Assembly (NCBI GenBank): GCA_017507215.1
Contig: JAFWBI010000001.1
Coordinates: 1-60,814 of the forward strand
Direction: 5' to 3'
Origin: Clostridia bacterium
Lineage (GTDB): Bacteria; Bacillota; Clostridia; Christensenellales; UBA1242
Length of the DNA: 60,814 nt
Part shown: piece by piece, positions 33,578 through 41,531 of the stretch
Layout of the letters: each line of letters starts with the position of its first letter
Position numbering within the stretch: position 1 is the stretch's first letter
Translations under genes and position numbers: made by a program
The notes under the pieces: generated by a model
Told to the model about the DNA's origin: nothing
Databases searched by the model: none
What the model saw: the letters and a program-made list of their open reading frames with translations, nothing else

Positions 33578-35629
33578 TTATTTTTCTAAATTTTCAATGA
33601 TAAGTTCAATTTCTTTTCGTGTTAAATTTGGAACTTTCAAATGTCTAAGTTCTTCGTCATAAACAGTTGAATAAAGGAAATCTCTTTCATCTTTTAAGTT
33701 TTCAGCACCTTCACGGCCAAGTGCCGCGATTGAATCGTGTTCATCATCTGTTTTATAACAAATTCTTGTTGGAAGATTGTAGTTTATGTCACTTCTTTCA
33801 ATTTCGCTTGTTGATGCAAGCATAACATAAACACCAACAATTCTTCCGAATTTCAAAATGTTATGAAGACAAGTATTAATTCGGTCAGCATCTAAAAATT
33901 GTGTCATTTTTGCATAATTATTCAAAAATAGCACAATATATGGCATCTTTTGTGCACCACGTTCTTCTGCTTGAAGATTGTATGCACTAATGCTTTTAAC
34001 CCCAGCATAAACCAAATTGTTATATCTCTTTTCAAGTTCTTTGCTAAGTTCGATAAGTGAATCAACAATTTCACGATTGTTTTTAGCAACCCTATTGAAA
34101 TACATGTATGAACTGTTGTTGAACACATCAAATTCAGAATCAAACATTGCGTCACAAACAACAAATTGAATTTCATCTGGCGTGTTTTTAAGCAACAAAC
34201 TTAAAAGAATTGAACTGAATCCATCATAAATCACATCTTCATCTCTTGTGAAAACAGCTGTTCCACAGGTGTCACGAAGATTTCCAAAAACAACTTCTCC
34301 ATCTGAATCTTTTCCAAGAACATAAGACATTTTGTCGGTCTTTTTAAATTCTTCAGATGACATAACGTCAACAAAGTTAAAGTTTTCAATTTGAGCATAG
34401 CCACCAACTTCAGGTTCTGCTGTTTCTTCACTTTGTTCTTCTGTTTCTTCTGCAATTTCTTCTGATTCTTCAGTTTCTGAAACTGATTCGGCTACTTTAT
34501 TTTCAAGTTCTTGATTAATTTCGCTCAAAGCTTTAAAGTTATCAAGAATTTCACCTTCAACAGTATTGTTGTCTTGTTCAGGTTTATTTTGCGAATCAGC
34601 AACTTCAAATCTTTCTAACCTGCTAAATGGGTCATCATCGTCAAAAATTGGAGCATCAACACTTTCAACAGCATGTGTTTTGATAATATCTTCAACCTTC
34701 AAAGTTTTAACAGGTTCAGGTTCTGCCACCACTTCTTCAACCTTTTCAGTGTCAGCTGGTTCATCTGAACCTATTGATTCAAGTTCAACATCTAATGAAA
34801 CATTTTCGTCTGAACCCATAATTTCATCATCATCTTCTTCTTTTTGAAGAATTGTGTCGAGTTCAGACAAGAAGTCATCAAGACTTTCTTCACTTTCATC
34901 ATCTTCTTCGTCATTTTCACTTTGCTCTGCAATTGGTTCTGAAGGTTGAGCAATTTCTTCAGGCTCAACACTTGCAGATTCTTGCGTGCTTGATGCAGCT
35001 TGTGAAACCGAATCTTCTGAATTGACTTCAAAGTCTGCAAAATTGTCATAAACATCAAAGTTAGGAAGCCCATCGTCTTCTTGAGTTTTTGCTTCAACTT
35101 CAGGACTTCTTGCATAATCATTTTCAAGAGAAATTGATTCACTCGATGGCATTTGAGCAGATGTTTCAGAAATTTCTTCAACGGCCGTTTCTTCAACAGT
35201 TGCAGCAGGCTCTGAAATTCCTGAATCAGAAATCACTTCATCATCTCTTGAAATTATTTCATCATCACTTAATGTTTCTGGCTCGCTTGAAATTTCTTCA
35301 GCATTTGAAGATGCAAAAGCGTCTTGTGTCAAACCAATATCTTGATTTCCAACTTCCAAAATTTCTTCATCGTCAGAAGATTCTTCAACTGGTGCAGGTT
35401 CAGTGTGAATCTCAGATGAATCATTATTTTCGTCAGCAGAAACACCACCAGTCATCTCATCAAGTGCTTGAGCTCTGGCAAGTTTTTCTTGTTCTCTTTC
35501 TGCTTTGTGCTTTTCAGGGTCATAGTCATTATACATATTTGGGTCGTTCTCGATTCCCAAATCTCTGTTTAACGCTTCCCTAGCTGCCTTGAGTTCATCA
35601 AGGTTTACTGAACCAACATTTTTATCCAA
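33578..35629 (-). CDS. FtsK-domain pseudo-ATPase with a long acidic N-terminus
   Basis: This 683-residue protein has two parts. Residues about 30-420 are low-complexity, rich in Glu, Ser and Asp. Residues about 435-683 align with the motor domain of FtsK encoded just upstream: GKDSDGEVVFGNL matches GKDISGEIVVKSL, and LSLLLKNTPDEIQFVVCDA matches LSLLYKSSPDDLRLIMIDP. The Walker A GSTGSGKS of FtsK is replaced by residues reading about TRDEDVIY, and Walker B IVIIVDEL by IVLFLNNY, so ATP hydrolysis is not expected. No membrane helix. It begins 31 nt after ftsK, so an FtsK partner or regulator is a reasonable inference. Confidence 0.82.
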   Translation of the reverse strand: MDKNVGSVNLDELKAAREALNRDLGIENDPNMYNDYDPEKHKAEREQEKLARAQALDEMTGGVSADENNDSSEIHTEPAPVEESSDDEEILEVGNQDIGLTQDAFASSNAEEISSEPETLSDDEIISRDDEVISDSGISEPAATVEETAVEEISETSAQMPSSESISLENDYARSPEVEAKTQEDDGLPNFDVYDNFADFEVNSEDSVSQAASSTQESASVEPEEIAQPSEPIAEQSENDEEDDESEESLDDFLSELDTILQKEEDDDEIMGSDENVSLDVELESIGSDEPADTEKVEEVVAEPEPVKTLKVEDIIKTHAVESVDAPIFDDDDPFSRLERFEVADSQNKPEQDNNTVEGEILDNFKALSEINQELENKVAESVSETEESEEIAEETEEQSEETAEPEVGGYAQIENFNFVDVMSSEEFKKTDKMSYVLGKDSDGEVVFGNLRDTCGTAVFTRDEDVIYDGFSSILLSLLLKNTPDEIQFVVCDAMFDSEFDVFNNSSYMYFNRVAKNNREIVDSLIELSKELEKRYNNLVYAGVKSISAYNLQAEERGAQKMPYIVLFLNNYAKMTQFLDADRINTCLHNILKFGRIVGVYVMLASTSEIERSDINYNLPTRICYKTDDEHDSIAALGREGAENLKDERDFLYSTVYDEELRHLKVPNLTRKEIELIIENLEK

Positions 35630-35659
35630 TTTTGTTACCTCACAAATTTAATTTTGAGT

Positions 35660-38578
35660 TTAGTCGATTGCGTCAAAATCTTCTCCAAATTCTTCTCTAA
35701 ATTGTTCTGGAGTAATTAATATTTTTCTAAGTTTTGAACCATTTGATGGTGCGATATATCCTTTATCGCTCATTTGGTCCATAATTCTTGCGGCTCTTGA
35801 ATATCCAATTGAAAGCCTACGTTGCAAGTATGACGTTGATGCGCCTCCATTTTGCATAACAATTTTAACAGCTGTTTTGAAGTATTGGTCAACAGCTTCT
35901 CTTTGTGGTGGAACCCCATCTCCACCATTGAATCCACCAACAGAATCAGCTTCTGATGGGTCTTGATTCATGTCATGTTCAACCGATTCGTCATAGTTTG
36001 CTTCATTGTTTTTGATTACATAATCAATAACTGATTTAATTTCATCATCGCTAGCATATGATGCTTGAAGTCTCTTTTGAGCAGCAGTTCCAGTTGGGTG
36101 GAAAATCATATCGCCTCGGCCAAGAAGTTTTTCAGCACCAATAGTGTTGATGATTGTTTTTGAGTCAATTCCTGATTGCAAACTGAATGCAATTCTTGAA
36201 GGAATGTTGTTTTTGATTACACCAGTGATGATATCAACTGATGGTCTTTGTGTTGCAATAACCATATGCATACCACAGGCACGAGCAAGCTGTGTGATAC
36301 GTTGAATATAGGCTTCTGCATTTTTCTTGTCTGCTTGCATGATTTCTGCAAGTTCGTCGACAATGATGACAATGTATGGCAATTTTTCAAACTGCCCAGC
36401 TTTAACAAGGTCACTCTTGTTGTAAGGTTTAATATCTCTAAAACCTGCGTTTTTCATAAGGTCATAACGTCTGTCCATTTCTTTAACGCACCACTTGAGC
36501 GCATTGATTGCCTTTTGTGAACCTGCAACAACTTCAGGTGTCAACAAGTGTGGAAGCCCATTATAAATTGGAAATTCAACTTTTTTAGGGTCAATCATAA
36601 TAAGTCTAAGGTCGTCTGGACTTGACTTATAAAGCAAGCTCAAAACAACGTTGTGAATAAACACAGATTTACCTGAACCGGTTGAACCTGCAATAAGCAA
36701 GTGAACCATATCAACCAAGCTTTTAACCACAATTTCGCCAGAAATATCTTTTCCGATAGCGATTGGAAGTGGGTCTTTGCATTTTTGGAAAGCATCACTT
36801 TCTAAAAGTTCTCTTTGATAAACAGTTGTGAAAGTGTCATTTTCAAGTTCAATACCAACAAAGTTGCTTCCAGGAATTGGAGCTTTGATTGTGATTGTTC
36901 TTGCTGCAAGAGCAGCTGCAATATCATTTTCATATTGTGGAATTTTCTTAACTGAAACACCAAGTGGAACAGCAAGTTCATATCTTGTGATTTTTGGACC
37001 ACGAACAATCTTTTTAACTTTTGCTGGAATTTTGAATGCTTCAAGCGAATTTTCCAAAATCATGGTCTTTCTGTTTTGTTCTGCAGTGTAGTCACCGGTG
37101 TCTGGAACTGGAGTTTTCAAAAGACTCAACGTTGGAGCGTTATATCTCACACCACGCATAGGTGTTTGTTTGATTTCTCTAACCGGTGCAGCTGGTGGTT
37201 CTGGTCTGAACGTGCTTTGCGCAACCACTGGAGTTGGCTCAATCTCAACGGGATTGAATCTTGCACCATATCTGTCATTTAAGTATGAATTGTCATTTGC
37301 TTGATTTTCAAAAGGATTTGCCGGTTGAACATACGTTTGTTGTGGAATATATTCAGGCTCAGCCCTTTTAATTATAGGTTCAGGCTCAACTGGTGACACA
37401 TTTTGAATTCCACCAAAATTGAATGGTTCTGATGCAAATGTTTCACTCTCACCAAGTCCAAATTCTTCATCTGCTGTGTTTAAAATTTGTGTAAAGTCAT
37501 CATCAAGTGTTGGTTCATGACTAATTTTGTTTTCATCATTTCCAAAGTTCACATCACTGATTATGCTTGATTCTTCAACTTCATTATTTTGATTTCCAAA
37601 ACCTGAATTTAAACCATCAAAGCCATAGCCATAACCCTCACTAGATTGCTCTGCACTTTGAACTGTGACTGGCGAAAAGGTATCGTGCATAAATTGTCTT
37701 TGTTTTGTGTAATCATTTGATGATGGCGAATATATATCAGGAATAGGCTCTTCTTGATAGAAATTTCTATCAAATGTGTTTTGAGTTTGTTGTTCAACTT
37801 CAGATTGTTGATAGTTTCCAAAACCAGACTCATAGCCATATTCTTGACCAGCTGTGATTTCATGAGCAACTTCAGATTCTTCATAGTTTGAAATCGTGTT
37901 TGTGTAATCGTTTATATTTTCTTCGTAACTTCTTGCATCAACTGAAATTTCACCAGCAACATTTGTTTGACTTTCAAATGAGTAATCTGGAACACCAGCC
38001 TTCAAATTTTTGTCACTGTTTGTAACTTTTTCACGAAGCTTTCTTGTTTTAAGTTTTTTAACATGTGGTTCATGATATTTGCCATAAAGTTCATAATCAA
38101 GAAAGAGTCCAGCGAAAATTGTTGCAAGAATAACAAATGTCACGATTGTTCCCATTCCACCAAGAACGATTGAAATGAGCCCACAAAGAATTGAGCCAAA
38201 ACTTCCAACAATGGTAACCGACGAATAAGACAAATCTAAATAATCTTTTAACTGAGAAACTCGAACAACTGCATTTAAGCCTTTATATGTGTCGATTGAA
38301 TGAATTGTTAAAAGAATTGAAAACAATGCAAGTGTGAAAAGTGCAACAGGTTTTGGATTTTTTGAATAAGAAAATCCCAAAAATATTGCCAAACTTATAA
38401 ATGCAAAGATAAATGACATTGGGAAAACAAGCCCACCAAAAGTTCCAACAAGAAAAGCCCCCACTGGCAAAACTTTTTTAAGGCATGAGAAAATAAAAAC
38501 CAAAGAAAAAGCTATCAGGCTGATAAGCCCAACAACTTTTCTTCTAGTCATTTTTGCATTATCGTTTCTTAAGTCCAA
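35660..38578 (-). CDS. ftsK: DNA translocase FtsK/SpoIIIE
   Basis: A 972-residue membrane-anchored motor that pumps chromosomal DNA through the division or sporulation septum. Four N-terminal helices (within about 15-165) are followed by an acidic, Gln/Asn-rich linker to about residue 480. The motor has Walker A GSTGSGKS (631-638) and Walker B IVIIVDELAE. The C-terminal winged-helix gamma domain (SYLQRRLSIGYSRAARIMDQ) reads polar sequences. The start is TTG 38578, because AGGGGTG stands 6 nt before it; an ATG 27 nt downstream lacks a comparable site. It follows the M16 gene by 10 nt. Confidence 0.95.
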   Translation of the reverse strand: MDLRNDNAKMTRRKVVGLISLIAFSLVFIFSCLKKVLPVGAFLVGTFGGLVFPMSFIFAFISLAIFLGFSYSKNPKPVALFTLALFSILLTIHSIDTYKGLNAVVRVSQLKDYLDLSYSSVTIVGSFGSILCGLISIVLGGMGTIVTFVILATIFAGLFLDYELYGKYHEPHVKKLKTRKLREKVTNSDKNLKAGVPDYSFESQTNVAGEISVDARSYEENINDYTNTISNYEESEVAHEITAGQEYGYESGFGNYQQSEVEQQTQNTFDRNFYQEEPIPDIYSPSSNDYTKQRQFMHDTFSPVTVQSAEQSSEGYGYGFDGLNSGFGNQNNEVEESSIISDVNFGNDENKISHEPTLDDDFTQILNTADEEFGLGESETFASEPFNFGGIQNVSPVEPEPIIKRAEPEYIPQQTYVQPANPFENQANDNSYLNDRYGARFNPVEIEPTPVVAQSTFRPEPPAAPVREIKQTPMRGVRYNAPTLSLLKTPVPDTGDYTAEQNRKTMILENSLEAFKIPAKVKKIVRGPKITRYELAVPLGVSVKKIPQYENDIAAALAARTITIKAPIPGSNFVGIELENDTFTTVYQRELLESDAFQKCKDPLPIAIGKDISGEIVVKSLVDMVHLLIAGSTGSGKSVFIHNVVLSLLYKSSPDDLRLIMIDPKKVEFPIYNGLPHLLTPEVVAGSQKAINALKWCVKEMDRRYDLMKNAGFRDIKPYNKSDLVKAGQFEKLPYIVIIVDELAEIMQADKKNAEAYIQRITQLARACGMHMVIATQRPSVDIITGVIKNNIPSRIAFSLQSGIDSKTIINTIGAEKLLGRGDMIFHPTGTAAQKRLQASYASDDEIKSVIDYVIKNNEANYDESVEHDMNQDPSEADSVGGFNGGDGVPPQREAVDQYFKTAVKIVMQNGGASTSYLQRRLSIGYSRAARIMDQMSDKGYIAPSNGSKLRKILITPEQFREEFGEDFDAID

Positions 38579-38588
38579 ATCTACACCC

Positions 38589-39854
38589 CTATCTTACTTG
38601 GTCAATTAAATCTTCATAATCAACTTCAATGTCATGGCCCAAATAAATAACAACCATTTTTTCGAAGTCAAGCACGCTCTTTAAAAGTTTGTTTGCATCT
38701 CTGTTTGTGAGCACTTCCATTTTAAGTCTTTCAGTGTTTTCACTAAATGTTTGCTTTGTGAGTGCTAAGTGTTTTGCAGAAATAAGAGAATTTTCAAGAA
38801 CGTTGTCATAAGTGTTGATGAAGTTTGTCACAAACACTCTCTTTTCTGTTTCAAATTCGTCAACTGAAAGTGGACGATTTTTAATGTCATCATTGATTGC
38901 ATGAACAACGTTGTAAAGATGGTCTTCAGCCACGTCATAGTCAACGATGATGTCAAACACTAAGTTTCCATTGTTTGCATAATATTTCGTTTTGATTTTT
39001 GTGTCAAAATAATAGTTTTGGTTTGCAAGTGAAAGTTTGATTCTGTTAATCATAACAGGTTTAATCATTTCAATAATATACTTCTCTTTGTCTTTGAAAG
39101 AAACAGATGGAAAAGCAAGCAAAAATCTTGTTTGATTAAGCCTTTTAACTCTACCTTTCGCACAACCTTCAAACTCGTCAATTTCTGAAACATATTTAAG
39201 TTTTTTGTATTCAGTTTCAGTATCTTTCATTCTGTCGAAGAAATAGAGCTTAACAAGGTCATAAATTTCTTCTTGACTAACGTCACCAACTGCAGAAATG
39301 ATTGTGTTTCTTGGAGTGAACACACGAGCAAGATAGTCTTTTGCGTCAAGCGAACGGAATCTTGAAACTGTGATGTTTGTTCCTGATTTTGGGTTTGCAA
39401 GACCAGTTCTAAAATAAAGTGTTGAGTTCAAAAGTCTATCCATGATATATTGTGGATTTTCAGACAAGAGTGCAACTTGCGACAAAAGCTGTTTTCTAAC
39501 CTTTTCACCACTTTCTGCAGTAAAGGTTGTGTCAAACGCAATTTCAGAAAGAAGCGCAATAGCCTTTTCAATGTTTTCTTTTGGGCAAAGTGCACTGATG
39601 GTGATGCTTTCTTTTGAGTTATGTGGTGTCAAAACAATACCGTTGAGTTTCGCATAGTTCATAAGCGATTCTTTTGTTGGGTGTTGCTTTGTTCCCATAA
39701 GCATAATTTTGGTTAAGTAGTCACTGATTCCACTTTGAAAGTTCTTTTCTGATTGTGTTCCACCAGCGATATGCAAAACGACACAAGCAATCTTTTTATC
39801 TGCTCGTGTGTTGCAAACAAGTCTAAGTCCATTTGAAAAAGTATTAAGTGCCAT
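38589..39854 (-). CDS. M16-family peptidase-like protein lacking the HxxEH motif
   Basis: A 421-residue protein with the two-domain M16 (pitrilysin/MPP) layout: LHIAGGTQSEKNFQSGISD, then MLMGTKQHP, correspond to the usual zinc-site helix. Where active members have HFLEH, this protein has D45-YLT-K49, so both zinc His and the catalytic Glu are lost. The C-terminal half shows the VGDVSQEEI and TRFLLAFPSVSF blocks of the family. Inactive M16 subunits usually pair with an active one; none is in this window. The position between ylxY and ftsK matches the Bacillus mlpA/ymxG or ymfF region. GGAG supports ATG 39854 over the frame from 39932. Confidence 0.85.
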   Translation of the reverse strand: MALNTFSNGLRLVCNTRADKKIACVVLHIAGGTQSEKNFQSGISDYLTKIMLMGTKQHPTKESLMNYAKLNGIVLTPHNSKESITISALCPKENIEKAIALLSEIAFDTTFTAESGEKVRKQLLSQVALLSENPQYIMDRLLNSTLYFRTGLANPKSGTNITVSRFRSLDAKDYLARVFTPRNTIISAVGDVSQEEIYDLVKLYFFDRMKDTETEYKKLKYVSEIDEFEGCAKGRVKRLNQTRFLLAFPSVSFKDKEKYIIEMIKPVMINRIKLSLANQNYYFDTKIKTKYYANNGNLVFDIIVDYDVAEDHLYNVVHAINDDIKNRPLSVDEFETEKRVFVTNFINTYDNVLENSLISAKHLALTKQTFSENTERLKMEVLTNRDANKLLKSVLDFEKMVVIYLGHDIEVDYEDLIDQVR

Positions 39855-39900
39855 AAATATTTCTCCAATAGTTAATAAATATACATATTTATTATATAAC

Positions 39901-39927
39901 AAAAAAATCCGTAATAAAAACGGATTT
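39901..39927 (-). terminator. Intrinsic terminator of the ylxY-like gene
   Basis: AAATCCG (39905-39911) pairs with CGGATTT (39921-39927). On the minus strand the stem is followed by TTTT. Confidence 0.78.
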
Positions 39928-39985
39928 TGCATATTTTTGAAACTTTTATATAATTTTTTAACATTTTAACAAAAGAAAATCAATT

Positions 39986-40717
39986 TTAAAGACTAAGCGT
40001 CTGGCTGACGGTTGTCACGTTAAAACCCTTTTCCATTATGTGCTTGATGATTTGTTCTAAAGCTTCGGCTGTGCATTTTGTTGGGTGCATCAAAATAAGG
40101 TCACCACCAGCAAGCCCAGTGACAGCTCTGTTATAAATCAATCCAGCGTCTTTATCTCGCCAGTCTATGGTGTCACGTGTCCACATTATTGTTTTATAGC
40201 CAAGCTCTGTTGCTGCTTTTATCGTGCTTTTGTTATATGCTCCAGATGGTGGTGCAAAAAGTTCCATTTCCACACCTGAAACATCTTTCACAACACTATG
40301 ACACTTTTGAATCTCAATCAAATTTTCTTCATATCCAAGTTTTGAATGGTCTTTGTGAGAATAACCATGACTTGCAATCTCGTGTCCTTTTGATTTCAAT
40401 TTTTGAAGAAGCAACTGATTTTCAAGCGCCCACTTTCCACCAACGAAAAATGTTGTTTTAATCTCATATTTATCAAATGTTTCAAGCATTTTTTCAAGAT
40501 ATTCATTTCCCCAATAAACATTCACCATAAGCGACACATTTTTCGAGTTTTTATCGCCAGCATAAATCGTTCCATTATATTCACTATTTGATGCTGTCAC
40601 TGTTTTTTTCTGCAAACTATTTATGAAAATGGTTAAAACAAAAACAACTAAAAACACACCAATCACAGCATTTGCAATCACATTTCTGCAAAATTTCTCT
40701 TTATTTTTAATTTTCAT
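39986..40717 (-). CDS. ylxY: YlxY-like NodB-fold protein with degenerate catalytic site
   Basis: A 243-residue protein with an N-terminal signal-anchor helix (about 13-33) and an extracytoplasmic polysaccharide-deacetylase fold. Zinc His H117 and H121 (SHGYSH) and H211 (LMHPT) remain, but motif 1 reads VNVYWG, with N66 in place of the catalytic Asp, and motif 3 reads APPSG with A155 for Arg. YlxY proteins are sporulation-linked and sit between pnp and an M16 gene in Bacillus, as here. ATG 40717 has no good ribosome site; the longer frame to 40762 starts inside the preceding terminator and is rejected. Confidence 0.82.
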   Translation of the reverse strand: MKIKNKEKFCRNVIANAVIGVFLVVFVLTIFINSLQKKTVTASNSEYNGTIYAGDKNSKNVSLMVNVYWGNEYLEKMLETFDKYEIKTTFFVGGKWALENQLLLQKLKSKGHEIASHGYSHKDHSKLGYEENLIEIQKCHSVVKDVSGVEMELFAPPSGAYNKSTIKAATELGYKTIMWTRDTIDWRDKDAGLIYNRAVTGLAGGDLILMHPTKCTAEALEQIIKHIMEKGFNVTTVSQTLSL

Positions 40718-40751
40718 AATAAAATATATGTCAAATTGCAAAATTTTAGCA

Positions 40752-40777
40752 CAAAAAAACAACCCTTTCGAGTTGTT
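40752..40777 (-). terminator. Intrinsic terminator of the XRE-type gene
   Basis: AACAAC (40758-40763) pairs with GTTGTT (40772-40777). On the minus strand it is followed by seven T. Confidence 0.78.
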
Positions 40778-41391
40778 TAATCATTTGAAATAACTTTTTT
40801 CTGCCAACTTCTTTTGCCGCACTTTGGACACTTCATATGTCTTGTTCTTCCAATGTGCATAGACCACAAAACCTGGTTCATTGTTGGAACATATTTGTTA
40901 TCGCAATGTTTACACTCATAAAATCCAGCATCTTTTTCAATATACAAACATATAGAAACACCCATTATAAAATTTATTAAACCCACGACAATAAGAATAA
41001 TTCTTAAAACTATTGACATATCAACATATGAAGCAACACCAATTAAAATCAAAAACAATATCGAACAAAAATACCCAATAACAATTTCAAAATTAAGCAT
41101 CTTTTTTGTATTGCTGTCTTGAGATTTTTTTAGTTCAATCAAATTTTGTTCAGCTCTTTCTTTATATTCTTTTTCAGTTGGAAGAAGTTTTGCCGATAAA
41201 AGTTCGTTTGCAGAAATTTCAAGCACCTTGCAGAGTGGCAAAATTAGTGTTGTATCAGGAAAACCTTTTCCACACTCCCACTTTGAAATCGTCTTTTCAC
41301 TAACGCTCAGTTTTTCTGCAAGCTTAACTTGAGTGAGTCCTTTTGCCTTTCTTTGCTCAGCAATAAACTTTCCTGTGACTTTTAAATCCAT
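40777..41391 (-). CDS. XRE-family membrane-associated regulator with C-terminal zinc ribbon
   Basis: A 204-residue protein. Residues 8-62 form an HTH_3/XRE DNA-binding domain (LTQVKLAEKLSVSEKTISKW). Two membrane helices follow (about 102-123 and 127-150). The C-terminus has two Cys pairs, CKHC and CPKC, that should bind one zinc. Such fusions are common regulators in Firmicutes, with unknown signals. AAGGAG supports ATG 41391. It interrupts the otherwise conserved pnp-ylxY adjacency and is independently transcribed. Confidence 0.87.
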   Translation of the reverse strand: MDLKVTGKFIAEQRKAKGLTQVKLAEKLSVSEKTISKWECGKGFPDTTLILPLCKVLEISANELLSAKLLPTEKEYKERAEQNLIELKKSQDSNTKKMLNFEIVIGYFCSILFLILIGVASYVDMSIVLRIILIVVGLINFIMGVSICLYIEKDAGFYECKHCDNKYVPTMNQVLWSMHIGRTRHMKCPKCGKRSWQKKVISND

Positions 41392-41413
41392 AGTGCTATC
41401 TCCTTACACAATT

Positions 41414-41423
41414 ATTATATCAC
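41414..41423 (-). promoter_or_regulatory. Extended -10 promoter of the XRE-type gene
   Basis: Minus strand: TGA-TATAAT (TATAAT at 41414-41419), an extended -10 without a clear -35 box. Confidence 0.55.
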
Positions 41424-41493
41424 GCATAGCACCAAAATTTATACTACTATCCGTAGGATTTGACTTGATTTTATATACTTTTTGATGGAATTC

Positions 41494-41528
41494 ACAAAAA
41501 AAGAATCGTGAGTTTCACGATTCTTTAA
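41494..41528 (-). terminator. Intrinsic terminator of pnp
   Basis: AAGAATCGTGA (41501-41511), loop GTT, TCACGATTCTT (41515-41525). T-rich on the minus strand. Confidence 0.9.
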
Positions 41529-41531
41529 TTA

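Noticed and set aside
40718..40762. TTG start for the ylxY-like protein
   Set aside because: It falls within the terminator of the XRE-type gene, and the added residues precede the natural basic N-terminus.
41440..41460. CTAC...GTAG inverted repeat upstream of the XRE-type gene as an operator
   Set aside because: Only four base pairs, and it lies upstream of the extended -10; too weak to call.
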